Part shown: one piece after another, positions 1-7,135 of the stretch
How the letters are laid out: each line of letters opens with the position of its first letter
Numbering within the stretch: position 1 is the stretch's first letter
NCBI RefSeq assembly: GCF_018131225.1
Contig: NZ_JAFCMM010000003.1
Coordinates: 632,001 to 696,000 of the forward strand
DNA length: 64,000 bases
From: Bradyrhizobium sp. U87765 SZCCT0048
GTDB taxonomy: Bacteria; Pseudomonadota; Alphaproteobacteria; Rhizobiales; Xanthobacteraceae
Reading direction: 5' to 3'
Made by a program: the position numbers and the translations under genes
The notes under the pieces: generated by a model
Databases searched by the model: none
Seen by the model: the letters and a program-made list of their open reading frames with translations, nothing else
Told to the model about the DNA's origin: nothing

Positions 1-1
1 C

Positions 2-970
2 TTCGGCCTGCTCGGCGGCAGCGATGCGGTGACCGCCGCGGCGAAGACCTACTTCGCCATCCGCCTGTGGTCGGCGCCGTTCGTGCTCGCCAATTACGTG
101 CTGCTCGGCTGGCTGGTCGGCCAGGCGCGGCCCGGCAGCGCCCTGATGCTGCAGATCATCATCAACGTCGTCAACATGGCCGCGACGGTGTGGCTGGTAC
201 TCGGTGCTGGCAAGGGCATCGCCGGCGCCGCAATCGCCGCGATCATCGCCGAAGGCGCAGGCTGCATCGCCGGTGCGATCGTCGCGTGGCGCCTGCTCGG
301 CGGCCGCTTCGGCGTCACTTCGCGCACGCTGTTCGACCGCGCCAAGCTCGGCCGCATGCTCGCGGTCAACCGCGACATCATGATCCGCACCGCGGCGCTG
401 ATTGCCGTCTTCCTGTTCTTCACCGCCGAGGGCGCACGCGCCGGTGACAACGTGCTGGCCGCCAACGCCGTGCTCAACAACTTCATGCTGATCGGCTCGT
501 TCTTTCTCGACGGCCTTGCCAATGCCGCCGAGCAGCTGTGCGGCCGCAGCATCGGCGCGCGCGACCGCACGGGCTTTTCGCAGGCAGTGCGCCTCATCGT
601 GATCTGGGGCTTCGCTTTCGCCGCGGCGGTGACCATCGTGTTCGTCACCGCCGGCGGCCCTCTGATCGATTTCATCACCACGAGCCCCGACGTGCGCCAG
701 ACCGCGCGCGACTACATGTGGCTCGCGGCACTCGCGCCGCTGTGCGGGGTGATGGCCTATGCGTTCGACGGCGTCTACATCGGCGCCACATGGTCGCGCG
801 ACATGCGCAATCTGATGATCGTGTCGCTCGGCTGCTACTTCGCCGGATGGTGGCTGCTGAAGCCGCTCGGCAATGCGGGCCTGTGGGGCGCGCTGCTGGT
901 GTTCCTGCTGGCGCGCGGCCTGTTGCAGATGATGCGCTATCGCGGCCTGCTGCGCGCGACCTTCGCCTGA
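2..970 (+). CDS. MATE family efflux transporter, DinF-like (5' truncated by window edge)
   Basis: The reading frame is open from the first bases of the window, so only the C-terminal 322 residues are present; a full MATE protein is about 440 residues. The visible part is almost entirely hydrophobic, with many membrane segments. It contains the stretch 'FFLDGLANAAEQLCGRSIGAR', which matches the conserved segment of DinF/NorM exporters in the second half of the fold. MATE proteins use Na+ or H+ gradients to export cationic drugs or metabolites through the inner membrane. The GTG at 29 is an internal codon, not the start. The substrate cannot be predicted. A 241-bp gap separates it from the protease gene, so co-transcription is uncertain. 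Confidence 0.85.
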   Translation, partial: FGLLGGSDAVTAAAKTYFAIRLWSAPFVLANYVLLGWLVGQARPGSALMLQIIINVVNMAATVWLVLGAGKGIAGAAIAAIIAEGAGCIAGAIVAWRLLGGRFGVTSRTLFDRAKLGRMLAVNRDIMIRTAALIAVFLFFTAEGARAGDNVLAANAVLNNFMLIGSFFLDGLANAAEQLCGRSIGARDRTGFSQAVRLIVIWGFAFAAAVTIVFVTAGGPLIDFITTSPDVRQTARDYMWLAALAPLCGVMAYAFDGVYIGATWSRDMRNLMIVSLGCYFAGWWLLKPLGNAGLWGALLVFLLARGLLQMMRYRGLLRATFA

Positions 971-1114
971 GCGCGGACAACTGCTGCACTGTGCGCCGGC
1001 GCCGCAACACCAACACGTGACGTGCGTGGATACCGGTTCCGTCGCAAGTGTGATCCACATCACATCCACCGTAGCGTTTGGCGTGCACACTTCCGATCGC
1101 AGAGCATTCTGCTT

Positions 1115-1132
1115 GTTGGCCGAAAGGCCAAC
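1115..1132 (+). repeat. Perfect hairpin with GAAA tetraloop in protease leader
   Basis: Seven-base arms GTTGGCC and GGCCAAC enclose a GAAA (GNRA) tetraloop, 80 bp before the protease ATG. No T-run follows, so it is not a standard terminator on the plus strand. It could be a 5'-UTR stem affecting mRNA stability, or the end of a transcript from the MATE gene. Confidence 0.5.
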
Positions 1133-1211
1133 GCCGGGGATGGCCGGCTGACATTTCTGCACTCAAAGAAAATTTGAAGCATTTGTCATCATCATCTCTG
1201 GAGACTGCGTC

Positions 1212-3149
1212 ATGGCTTTTCAGACCTATGGCGAGCTTCGCCAGGAGCTCGCGCGCGAAAACCTACCCTGGACCGTCAATCCGCAATTCGCCGACAGTGA
1301 ACCGATCCGCCGCCCGCCCCTCGGCGCGGTGAGCAAGCCGCCGCCCGCGGTGCCGAGCCGCCGGGTCGATGTCGAGGCGGTGGTCCGGGACAATCCGCCG
1401 ACGAACATCCTGCTCGCGCGCGATCTGCTGACGCGCGGCGTGCTGCGCTCGCCGCCGCCGTTCCTCGGACAGGCCGGCGCGAGCCCGAACGCCGCTCCCG
1501 CCGGTGGGCCGGCCGCGCCGCTGGTCGTCGACTGGCGCAACCGCTTCGGCTGGCCGTGGGTCACCGCGATCCGCGACCAGGATCCCTGCGAGCATTGCTG
1601 GATCTACGCGCCGACCGCACTCGTCGAGTGCATGGTGCGCATCGAACACTGCGTGTGGAGCCCACGCTCCGAAGGCGACTACATCGAGGCCAACAAGATC
1701 CCGTGCGGCCAGTGCGGCGATCCCGTTCCGGTGCTCAACTGGTTCGCATCGAACGGCGTCACCGATCTCGACTGCGTGCCCTGGGTCGACAGCGACCCCG
1801 GCGACCGCAGCGGACCCTACTGGAATCCATCGCCGAACGGCTGCGGCGGCGGATCGATGAAGCCGCCGCCCGCATGGGCGCCGGTGGGCAGCCGCAACGG
1901 CCGCACCGTGAAGATCCCGGCCTACACCTCGATCGACAACATTCAGGACCAGAAGAACTGGATCCAGAACGTCGGCCCGCTGGTGGTGTATTTCGAGGTC
2001 TGGAGCGACTTCCAGGGCTGGCACGGCAACACGCCGTACCAGAAGGTGTCGAGTGCGACCGATCTCGGCGGCCACATCATGCTCGCCGTCGGCTTCGACG
2101 ACAATCTCGGCTGCTGGATCGTGAAGAACTCGTGGGGGCCATCGCTCGGCAACCAGGGCTACTGGCTGATCAAGTATGGCCAGTGCGGCATCGACGACAG
2201 CGCCAAGCTCGGCGTCCGTCTGACCAATCCCGATCCGTGGACCAAGCGCCGCACCCATGGCGGCGGCATGATCGAGAGCGGTGACGGCGCGCTGCACCGC
2301 AATTTCGAGCTGATCGCGCCGGGTCCCGGCAACTCCTGGACGCACTGGTGGCGTGACAATTCCAGCGGCGCGATGCCCTGGGCCAAGGCGGAGACCATCG
2401 GCAACGACGTCGCCGATCCGCCGACCTTCACGGCGACCAGCTACAACCGCAACTTCGAGATGGTGTACCGCACCACCGCGGGCCGGCTGCACCACCGCTA
2501 CTTCGACCAGGCCTCGGCGAGCTGGAAGGACGGACCGGTGTTCGGCCCGAACAATGCCACCGGCGGTGTCGGCTTCATCGAGAGCAGCTGGGGTCCCGGC
2601 AACTTCGAGGTGGTGGTCGGGGTCGGCGGCAACCAGTTGCAGCACTGGTGGCGTGGCGGCAGCACCTGGCAGCCGAGCGTGACTTTCGGCAGCAACATCG
2701 CCACGATGGGTCCGAGCCTGATCCAGAGCACCTGGGGCAACCTGGAACTGGTCGCGGTGTTGACCTCGGGCCAGATGCAGCACTTCTGGCGCAACGGATC
2801 GACCTGGCAGGGCGATCAGCTGTTCGGGGCCAACGTCGCGTCGGCGCCGGTGATGATCCAGGGCCAGTACGGCATGGCGGACGAGCATGGCCACGGCAAC
2901 TTCGAACTGGTCGTCGCCAACAAGGCCGGTGCGGTCGAGCACTGGTGGCGCAACAACCAGAACGCCAACTGGGTGTGGAGCAAGTCGGCAACGTTCGGCT
3001 CCGGCGTCGCGCGGGTGCTGGCGCTGGTCGAAGGCAGCTTCGGCTTCAATCTCGAGGTTGTCGTTCTGCGCACTGATGGCATGCTGCAGCACTACTGGCG
3101 CGACGGCGCCGGCTGGCACGCAGGAGTCGTCATTGGCAACACCCACTGA
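1212..3149 (+). CDS. Papain-like (C1 family) cysteine protease with C-terminal propeller-like repeats
   Basis: This 645-residue protein has a papain-type catalytic core at about residues 100-335. All key residues are visible: oxyanion Gln123, nucleophile Cys129 in 'DQDPCEHCWIYA' (Gln to Cys spacing of six, as in papain), His288 in 'GGHIMLAVGF', and Asn306 in 'VKNSWG'. Residues about 360-645 form roughly six repeats of 45-50 residues, each with a 'NFELV...G.LQHWWR' pattern. This resembles bacterial lectin-like beta-propellers (PLL or tectonin type), so the repeats probably bind sugar or a surface. There is no obvious signal peptide. The Pro-rich stretch at residues 30-60 may be a short propeptide or linker. 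The stop codon overlaps the start of a chagasin-type inhibitor gene, which strongly supports real protease activity. The biological target is unknown. Confidence 0.85.
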   Translation: MAFQTYGELRQELARENLPWTVNPQFADSEPIRRPPLGAVSKPPPAVPSRRVDVEAVVRDNPPTNILLARDLLTRGVLRSPPPFLGQAGASPNAAPAGGPAAPLVVDWRNRFGWPWVTAIRDQDPCEHCWIYAPTALVECMVRIEHCVWSPRSEGDYIEANKIPCGQCGDPVPVLNWFASNGVTDLDCVPWVDSDPGDRSGPYWNPSPNGCGGGSMKPPPAWAPVGSRNGRTVKIPAYTSIDNIQDQKNWIQNVGPLVVYFEVWSDFQGWHGNTPYQKVSSATDLGGHIMLAVGFDDNLGCWIVKNSWGPSLGNQGYWLIKYGQCGIDDSAKLGVRLTNPDPWTKRRTHGGGMIESGDGALHRNFELIAPGPGNSWTHWWRDNSSGAMPWAKAETIGNDVADPPTFTATSYNRNFEMVYRTTAGRLHHRYFDQASASWKDGPVFGPNNATGGVGFIESSWGPGNFEVVVGVGGNQLQHWWRGGSTWQPSVTFGSNIATMGPSLIQSTWGNLELVAVLTSGQMQHFWRNGSTWQGDQLFGANVASAPVMIQGQYGMADEHGHGNFELVVANKAGAVEHWWRNNQNANWVWSKSATFGSGVARVLALVEGSFGFNLEVVVLRTDGMLQHYWRDGAGWHAGVVIGNTH

Positions 3150-3435
3150 CCTCACTCTGCACGTCGGTGAGAGGGCAAGCGTCCCTCTCACCAGTGCGGG
3201 CTCGGTCGGCTATGTCTGGCAGCTTGCGATCCGCGGCGACGCCAACGCCATCACGGCCAGCATCGGCCCCGCCGGGCCACGCCCGCCCGACGCGCCGTCG
3301 GGCGGGAGCCTGCCGCAGGCGCTCGCCGTCACCGGGCGCATGCCGGGCCATTGCCTCGTCGAGCTGCGCCTCGTCCGGGTGCCAGGCCAGCCGCCCCGCG
3401 AGGCGCACGACATCGCCGTCACCGTCGTGCCGTAG
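3133..3435 (+). CDS. Chagasin-type (I42 family) cysteine protease inhibitor, TTG start
   Basis: A 100-residue protein starting at TTG 3133, six bases after a perfect AGGAG (3122-3126). It overlaps the protease gene by 17 bp, implying translational coupling. The sequence can be laid on chagasin almost end to end. 'LTLHVGERASVPLTSAGSVGYVW' takes the place of the strand and NPTTGxxW loop. 'SGGS' takes the place of the GxGG loop. 'GHCLVELRLVRVPGQP' takes the place of the strand and RPW loop, and it ends in a final 'IAVTVV' strand. I42 proteins insert three loops into the active-site cleft of papain-like enzymes, so this is the probable cognate inhibitor of the upstream protease. The loops are divergent (SAGSVG and RVP instead of NPTTG and RPW). 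No signal peptide is visible, so it likely acts in the same compartment as the protease precursor. Confidence 0.72.
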   Translation: MATPTDLTLHVGERASVPLTSAGSVGYVWQLAIRGDANAITASIGPAGPRPPDAPSGGSLPQALAVTGRMPGHCLVELRLVRVPGQPPREAHDIAVTVVP

Positions 3436-3491
3436 CGGTTACGCCGGCGCGGCAATCCCGTCCATCACATCCATCCTCCGTGGAGCGTGTC

Positions 3492-4658
3492 ATGGAGCTG
3501 AAGGCCCTGACCTTCGACATCATCGGCACCGTGTTCGATGCCTATGACGGCCTGGCGCAGGGCGTCGGCCCGCTGAACACCCGATATGGCCTCAGCCTGC
3601 AGGGCGGCGGCTTTGCGGCCGCCGCGCTGGCCGGCTATTCGGCCGGCGTCGGACAGGTGCTGGCCGGAGGCGGCTGGGTGCCACCGGACACCATCCTGCA
3701 GAACGCCACGGCGACGCCGCTGCCGCTGCGGCAGCTCGGCAACAAGGCATCACAAGCGATCGTGGACTACACCGCGCTATGGCACACCCTGCCGCCATGG
3801 CCGGACGTCGCGGCAGGACTTCAGGCGCTGCACAGCCACTATACGCTCGCGGTGCTCTCCAATATGAGCGTCGCGACCCAGACCGCGCTGCGCACCCGCG
3901 CCGGCCTGACATTCGACCAGTTGCTGTCCGCCGCGAGCATCAAGGCGTACAAGCCGACGCCGGCGGTCTACCAGATGGCCGCGGCGACGTTGAACGTGAA
4001 GCCGGCCGAGATCCTGATGGTCGCCGCCCACAATTACGACCTCAACGCCGCCAGAGCTCAGGGCTTCCGCACCGCCTACATCGCCCGCCCGAGCGAGAAT
4101 GGCCCGGCTGGATCGCCTGGCAACCACCCAGATCCCGCCTTCGATTTCAACGCCACGAGTCTCGTCGACCTTGCACAGCAACTGGGCGCGGCAGCGGTTC
4201 CGGCGCCCGACGACTGCATCGTCATTCACCCCGGCAGCCTCCAGGTCGCCGAGATCGCCGGGCGCTGGACGGTAATCGACGGCAGCCAGTCGCTGCTCGA
4301 CTTCGGCGCCAGTCAGGCCAACGCACAGCGCGCCCGCGACGTCGTCACTCACTATGGTTTCGACCGGATGTGCTTCGTCGGCCGCCCGCATGCGCCGATG
4401 ATGTATTTCACGGCTGGAGGCAAGGCGCCGGCGGGCGCAATGGCCGGCGAAGACGCGGTTGCCTTCGACCTTGCCGGGGTCGTCGCGCAGCAATCGGGCA
4501 GCGACTGGATCGTCACCGACGGATCGTCGCGGATGCTCGACTTCGGCGCCGGCAAGGCCAACGCACTGCATGCGGAAACGATCATCAAGCGCTTCGGATT
4601 CACCCATCAATGCTTCGTGGGCCGTCCGAACGCGCCGATGATGTATTTCAGGACGTGA
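3492..4658 (+). CDS. HAD hydrolase, haloacid dehalogenase-like, with duplicated C-terminal module
   Basis: 388 residues starting at ATG 3492. Residues 1-225 are a class II haloacid-dehalogenase-like HAD domain: 'LTFDIIGTVFD' with the putative nucleophile Asp9, 'VLSNMS' (motif II), Lys in 'IKAYKPTPAVY' (motif III), and 'MVAAHNYDLNAARAQG' (motif IV). Two copies of a module of about 60 residues follow, each running from 'W.V.DGS..LLDFGA..ANA' to 'CFVGRP.APMMYF', separated by a short linker. Ordinary L-2-haloacid dehalogenases are about 220-240 residues and lack these modules. The real substrate is unknown. The gene is 56 bp downstream of the inhibitor on the same strand and may share a transcript with the protease pair. 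An in-frame extension upstream to 3351 lies inside the inhibitor gene and is not needed. Confidence 0.8.
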   Translation: MELKALTFDIIGTVFDAYDGLAQGVGPLNTRYGLSLQGGGFAAAALAGYSAGVGQVLAGGGWVPPDTILQNATATPLPLRQLGNKASQAIVDYTALWHTLPPWPDVAAGLQALHSHYTLAVLSNMSVATQTALRTRAGLTFDQLLSAASIKAYKPTPAVYQMAAATLNVKPAEILMVAAHNYDLNAARAQGFRTAYIARPSENGPAGSPGNHPDPAFDFNATSLVDLAQQLGAAAVPAPDDCIVIHPGSLQVAEIAGRWTVIDGSQSLLDFGASQANAQRARDVVTHYGFDRMCFVGRPHAPMMYFTAGGKAPAGAMAGEDAVAFDLAGVVAQQSGSDWIVTDGSSRMLDFGAGKANALHAETIIKRFGFTHQCFVGRPNAPMMYFRT

Positions 4659-4670
4659 CGGCGACCGCTA

Positions 4671-5762
4671 TCACACCGGCCAGTCTTCGGCGGTGATGGT
4701 CGCCGCGTCCGCGCCGACGATCTCGCCGATCGATTCACGCCCCGTCCGCCGCAGCACCGAAACGAGATCAGTCTTGATCTCCTCGACAAGGCCGAGGCCC
4801 TTGTAGACCAGCGACGAGTACAGCTGGATCAGGCTGGCGCCGGCCCGAATCTTCATCAGCGCGGCGCCGCCGGAATCGATGCCGCCGACGCCGATCAGCG
4901 GAAACGCGCCCTCGACGCGGACGTAGGTCTCCGCGACCATGCGGGTCGACAGTCGGAACACCGGCCGTCCCGACAGACCACCCTGTTCCGCCGCCTGCGA
5001 GCTGCGCAGCGACGGCGGCCGCGCCAGCGTGGTGTTGGACACGATCATGCCGTCGACACGGCGCGAGCGCGCGACATGGACGACGTCGTCGAGCTCGGCG
5101 AGCGACAGGTCCGGCGCGATCTTGAGCAGCACCGGCGTTTCGCCGGCACTGGTGCGCACGCGGTCACGCGCATCGATCACCCGCGCCAGCAGATCGTCGA
5201 GCTGCGAAGCCTGCTGCAGGTTACGCAGGCCTGGCGTGTTGGGCGAGGAGACGTTGACCGTGAAATAGCTGGCCACCGGCGCGAACTTTTCGATCAGCGC
5301 GACATAGTCGGCGGCTCGATCGGCCGAGTCCTTGTTGGCGCCGACATTGACGCCGACGATGCCACCGCGGTTGGCGCGCGCCGCAAGACGCCGCAACACG
5401 GCCTCGCCGCCATCGTTGTTGAAGCCCATGCGGTTGATGACGCCGTCATCGGCCGCGAGGCGGAACAGGCGCGGCCGCGGATTGCCGCTCTGCGGCCGCG
5501 GCGTCACCGAACCGATCTCGACAAAGCCGAAGCCGAGCCGCAGCAGTTCATCCGGCACTTCGGCATTCTTGTCGAAGCCGGCCGCCATGCCGATCGGGTT
5601 CGGAAAATTGAGGCCGAACGCGCGCACCGACAGCATTGGATTTTCGATCCGCGGCCGCGGCGGCGGCAGCAACCGCAGCCCCTGAATGGCGAGACGGTGC
5701 GCGTCCTCCGCTTCGAGCCAGCGCAGCAGCGGCAGCGAGAAGGCTTCGAGCGCGCGGATCAC
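4671..5762 (-). CDS. pyrD: Dihydroorotate dehydrogenase (quinone), class 2
   Basis: 363 residues. The enzyme oxidises dihydroorotate to orotate in pyrimidine synthesis and passes electrons to membrane quinones. The N-terminal amphipathic segment (residues 1-35) is typical of the class 2, membrane-associated form. Family motifs include 'GFGFVEIGSVTPRPQ.GNP.PR', 'GVNVGANKD' and 'VNVSSPNTPGLR', the last carrying the catalytic Ser region, and 'IGVGGIDSG' near the C-terminus for FMN phosphate binding. The start overlaps the stop of the DUF952 gene by four bases, so the two are translationally coupled. The gene converges on the HAD gene. Confidence 0.96.
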   Translation of the reverse strand: MIRALEAFSLPLLRWLEAEDAHRLAIQGLRLLPPPRPRIENPMLSVRAFGLNFPNPIGMAAGFDKNAEVPDELLRLGFGFVEIGSVTPRPQSGNPRPRLFRLAADDGVINRMGFNNDGGEAVLRRLAARANRGGIVGVNVGANKDSADRAADYVALIEKFAPVASYFTVNVSSPNTPGLRNLQQASQLDDLLARVIDARDRVRTSAGETPVLLKIAPDLSLAELDDVVHVARSRRVDGMIVSNTTLARPPSLRSSQAAEQGGLSGRPVFRLSTRMVAETYVRVEGAFPLIGVGGIDSGGAALMKIRAGASLIQLYSSLVYKGLGLVEEIKTDLVSVLRRTGRESIGEIVGADAATITAEDWPV

Positions 5763-6103
5763 GATGTCAACTCCGGCACGTCGTGGCCTCCATCGGAACG
5801 GGCGCGCAGGTCATGCACCGCAATGACTGCACCGAGATCGAGCTCCCCATAGAGATGCGGAAACAGTGCCCCGCCACGAGACGGCTCCCAGCGCAGGTCA
5901 TCCCCCAGCACGGCCGCATCCACGGCCACCAGAAACAACCCGGTCTGGCCGAAGAAGTGCTTGCGCGCCGTTTCCGCCACCTGGGCGGCGGTCGAGAAAT
6001 GGATGAAGCCGTCGCGCAGGTCGTCGGCGCTGCCCGTATAGCTCCCGCGTCGCTCGGCTTCGCGCCAGGCGGAGGCGGAACAAATTTTATAGATCGTCGG
6101 CAC
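5759..6103 (-). CDS. DUF952 domain protein
   Basis: A 114-residue protein with the DUF952 pattern: 'YKICSASAWREAERRG', then 'LRDGFIHFSTAAQVAETARKHF' and 'WEPSRGGALFPHLYGEL'. The family is cytoplasmic and its function is not established; the fold is related to RNA 2'-phosphotransferase/ART-like proteins in some classifications. It is commonly found directly upstream of pyrD in this bacterial group, and here it overlaps pyrD by four bases. Transcription of the pyrD operon should start in the gap upstream of 6103. Confidence 0.85.
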   Translation of the reverse strand: MPTIYKICSASAWREAERRGSYTGSADDLRDGFIHFSTAAQVAETARKHFFGQTGLFLVAVDAAVLGDDLRWEPSRGGALFPHLYGELDLGAVIAVHDLRARSDGGHDVPELTS

Positions 6104-6448
6104 GCGGTCTGGTTCTTGCGAATTGTTGAACTAATTCAGGATTTTGAAGATCAGTGAAAACCGTAGCGACGGCACTGTGCACGTTCAAGCGCCGCCGGCA
6201 AGGGGGCCTGCGACATTGCGCGCGCGCGCCATTCGAGGTAATCATTCCTAGTCTCACAACGTTGATTTTGACCAGACTTCGGCCGCGCCTTTTCTGCGGC
6301 ACTGACGCTGAAGGCCACACGATTTTTGCGTGGTCCGGTTCAGATGGCCCTTTTCAAGGACCGCAGCGGCCCGTCGTCAAATCGGCCGCACCGGGTGCCC
6401 CGAGCACAGGCCCATCCCGCGGGATCGGGCCGCAACCGTTGAGCCGCC
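6104..6448. other. Divergent intergenic region, 345 bp
   Basis: It separates the DUF952-pyrD operon (minus) from the S24-type repressor (plus). The first 60 bp are noticeably AT-richer than their surroundings, which fits a promoter for the minus-strand operon. No convincing -35/-10 pair, operator or RNA structure was recognised. Confidence 0.4.
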
Positions 6449-7078
6449 ATGCTGACGCATGAGCAGATCTGGACCGCCATCGACCGGCTGGCGACCCGCG
6501 CCGGGCTGTCGCCATCCGGGCTCGCGCGCCGCGCCGGCCTCGATCCGACCACGTTCAACAAATCCAAGCGCGTGACCGGCGACGGCCGCGCGCGCTGGCC
6601 CTCCACCGAATCGCTCGCCAAGGCGCTGGCCGCAACGGAAACCAGCCTCGACACCTTCGTGCGGCTGATGGGCACGGCTGAGCCGGACACACCGACCATT
6701 CCGGTCACGAGCCTTGCACGGGCAGCCACGCCGGAACATTTCGACGTCGCCGGCTATCCAGTCGGACCGGGCTGGGACAAGCTGGCTCTGCCATCCGCCA
6801 TCGTCGAGCGGCACCTGTTCGCGCTCGAGATCACGGGCGATGCACTGGCGCCAGCCTACTGCGACGGCGATGTCGTCGTGGCGTCGCCGGACGCTCCGGT
6901 CCGCCTCGGCGACCGGGTCGTGGTGCGCATGCGCGACAGCACCTTGTCGTTGTGCGTCCTGCGACGCCGCACCGCGCGCACCATCGAACTGCAGTCGCTG
7001 GAGACCGAACCAAGGGAATTCGGCCTCGCCGCCGCCGACGTCGCCTGGATCGCACGGATCATCTGGGTGCGGCAGTAG
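6449..7078 (+). CDS. Helix-turn-helix repressor with S24 (LexA/CI)-like domain lacking the catalytic dyad
   Basis: 209 residues. The N-terminal part (about 5-65) has a phage-repressor-type HTH: 'LATRAGLSPSGLARRAGLDPTTFNKSKR'. The C-terminal part (about 110-205) follows the S24 fold, with 'ITGDALAPAYCDGDVVVASPDAPVRLGDRVVVRMRD' and the final 'VAWIARIIW'. The usual catalytic Ser of 'GDSM.P' is Ala132 here ('GDALAP'). The usual catalytic Lys, in 'AKEL', is Cys169 ('LCVL'). Self-cleavage therefore appears impossible, and the domain is likely structural or dimerising. The gene stands alone and converges on lysS. Nothing phage-like lies nearby, so it is probably a chromosomal regulator with an unknown target. 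Confidence 0.82.
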   Translation: MLTHEQIWTAIDRLATRAGLSPSGLARRAGLDPTTFNKSKRVTGDGRARWPSTESLAKALAATETSLDTFVRLMGTAEPDTPTIPVTSLARAATPEHFDVAGYPVGPGWDKLALPSAIVERHLFALEITGDALAPAYCDGDVVVASPDAPVRLGDRVVVRMRDSTLSLCVLRRRTARTIELQSLETEPREFGLAAADVAWIARIIWVRQ

Positions 7079-7090
7079 GCAATAAGGATC

Positions 7091-7120
7091 GCTGTTCGGC
7101 GCAGTGAAGCGCCGAACAGC
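7091..7120. terminator. Bidirectional hairpin between S24 repressor and lysS
   Basis: Perfect 12-bp arms (GCTGTTCGGCGC / GCGCCGAACAGC) with a 6-nt AGTGAA loop sit between two convergent genes. There is no strong T-run on either side, so this is either a weak bidirectional terminator or a 3'-end stabilising stem. Confidence 0.55.
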
Positions 7121-7135
7121 GCAAACATCCACAAT

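Noticed and set aside
1263..3191. Long minus-strand open frame opposite the protease gene
   Set aside because: It is an effect of GC-rich codon bias; no ribosome site or family motif, and the plus strand carries clear catalytic motifs.
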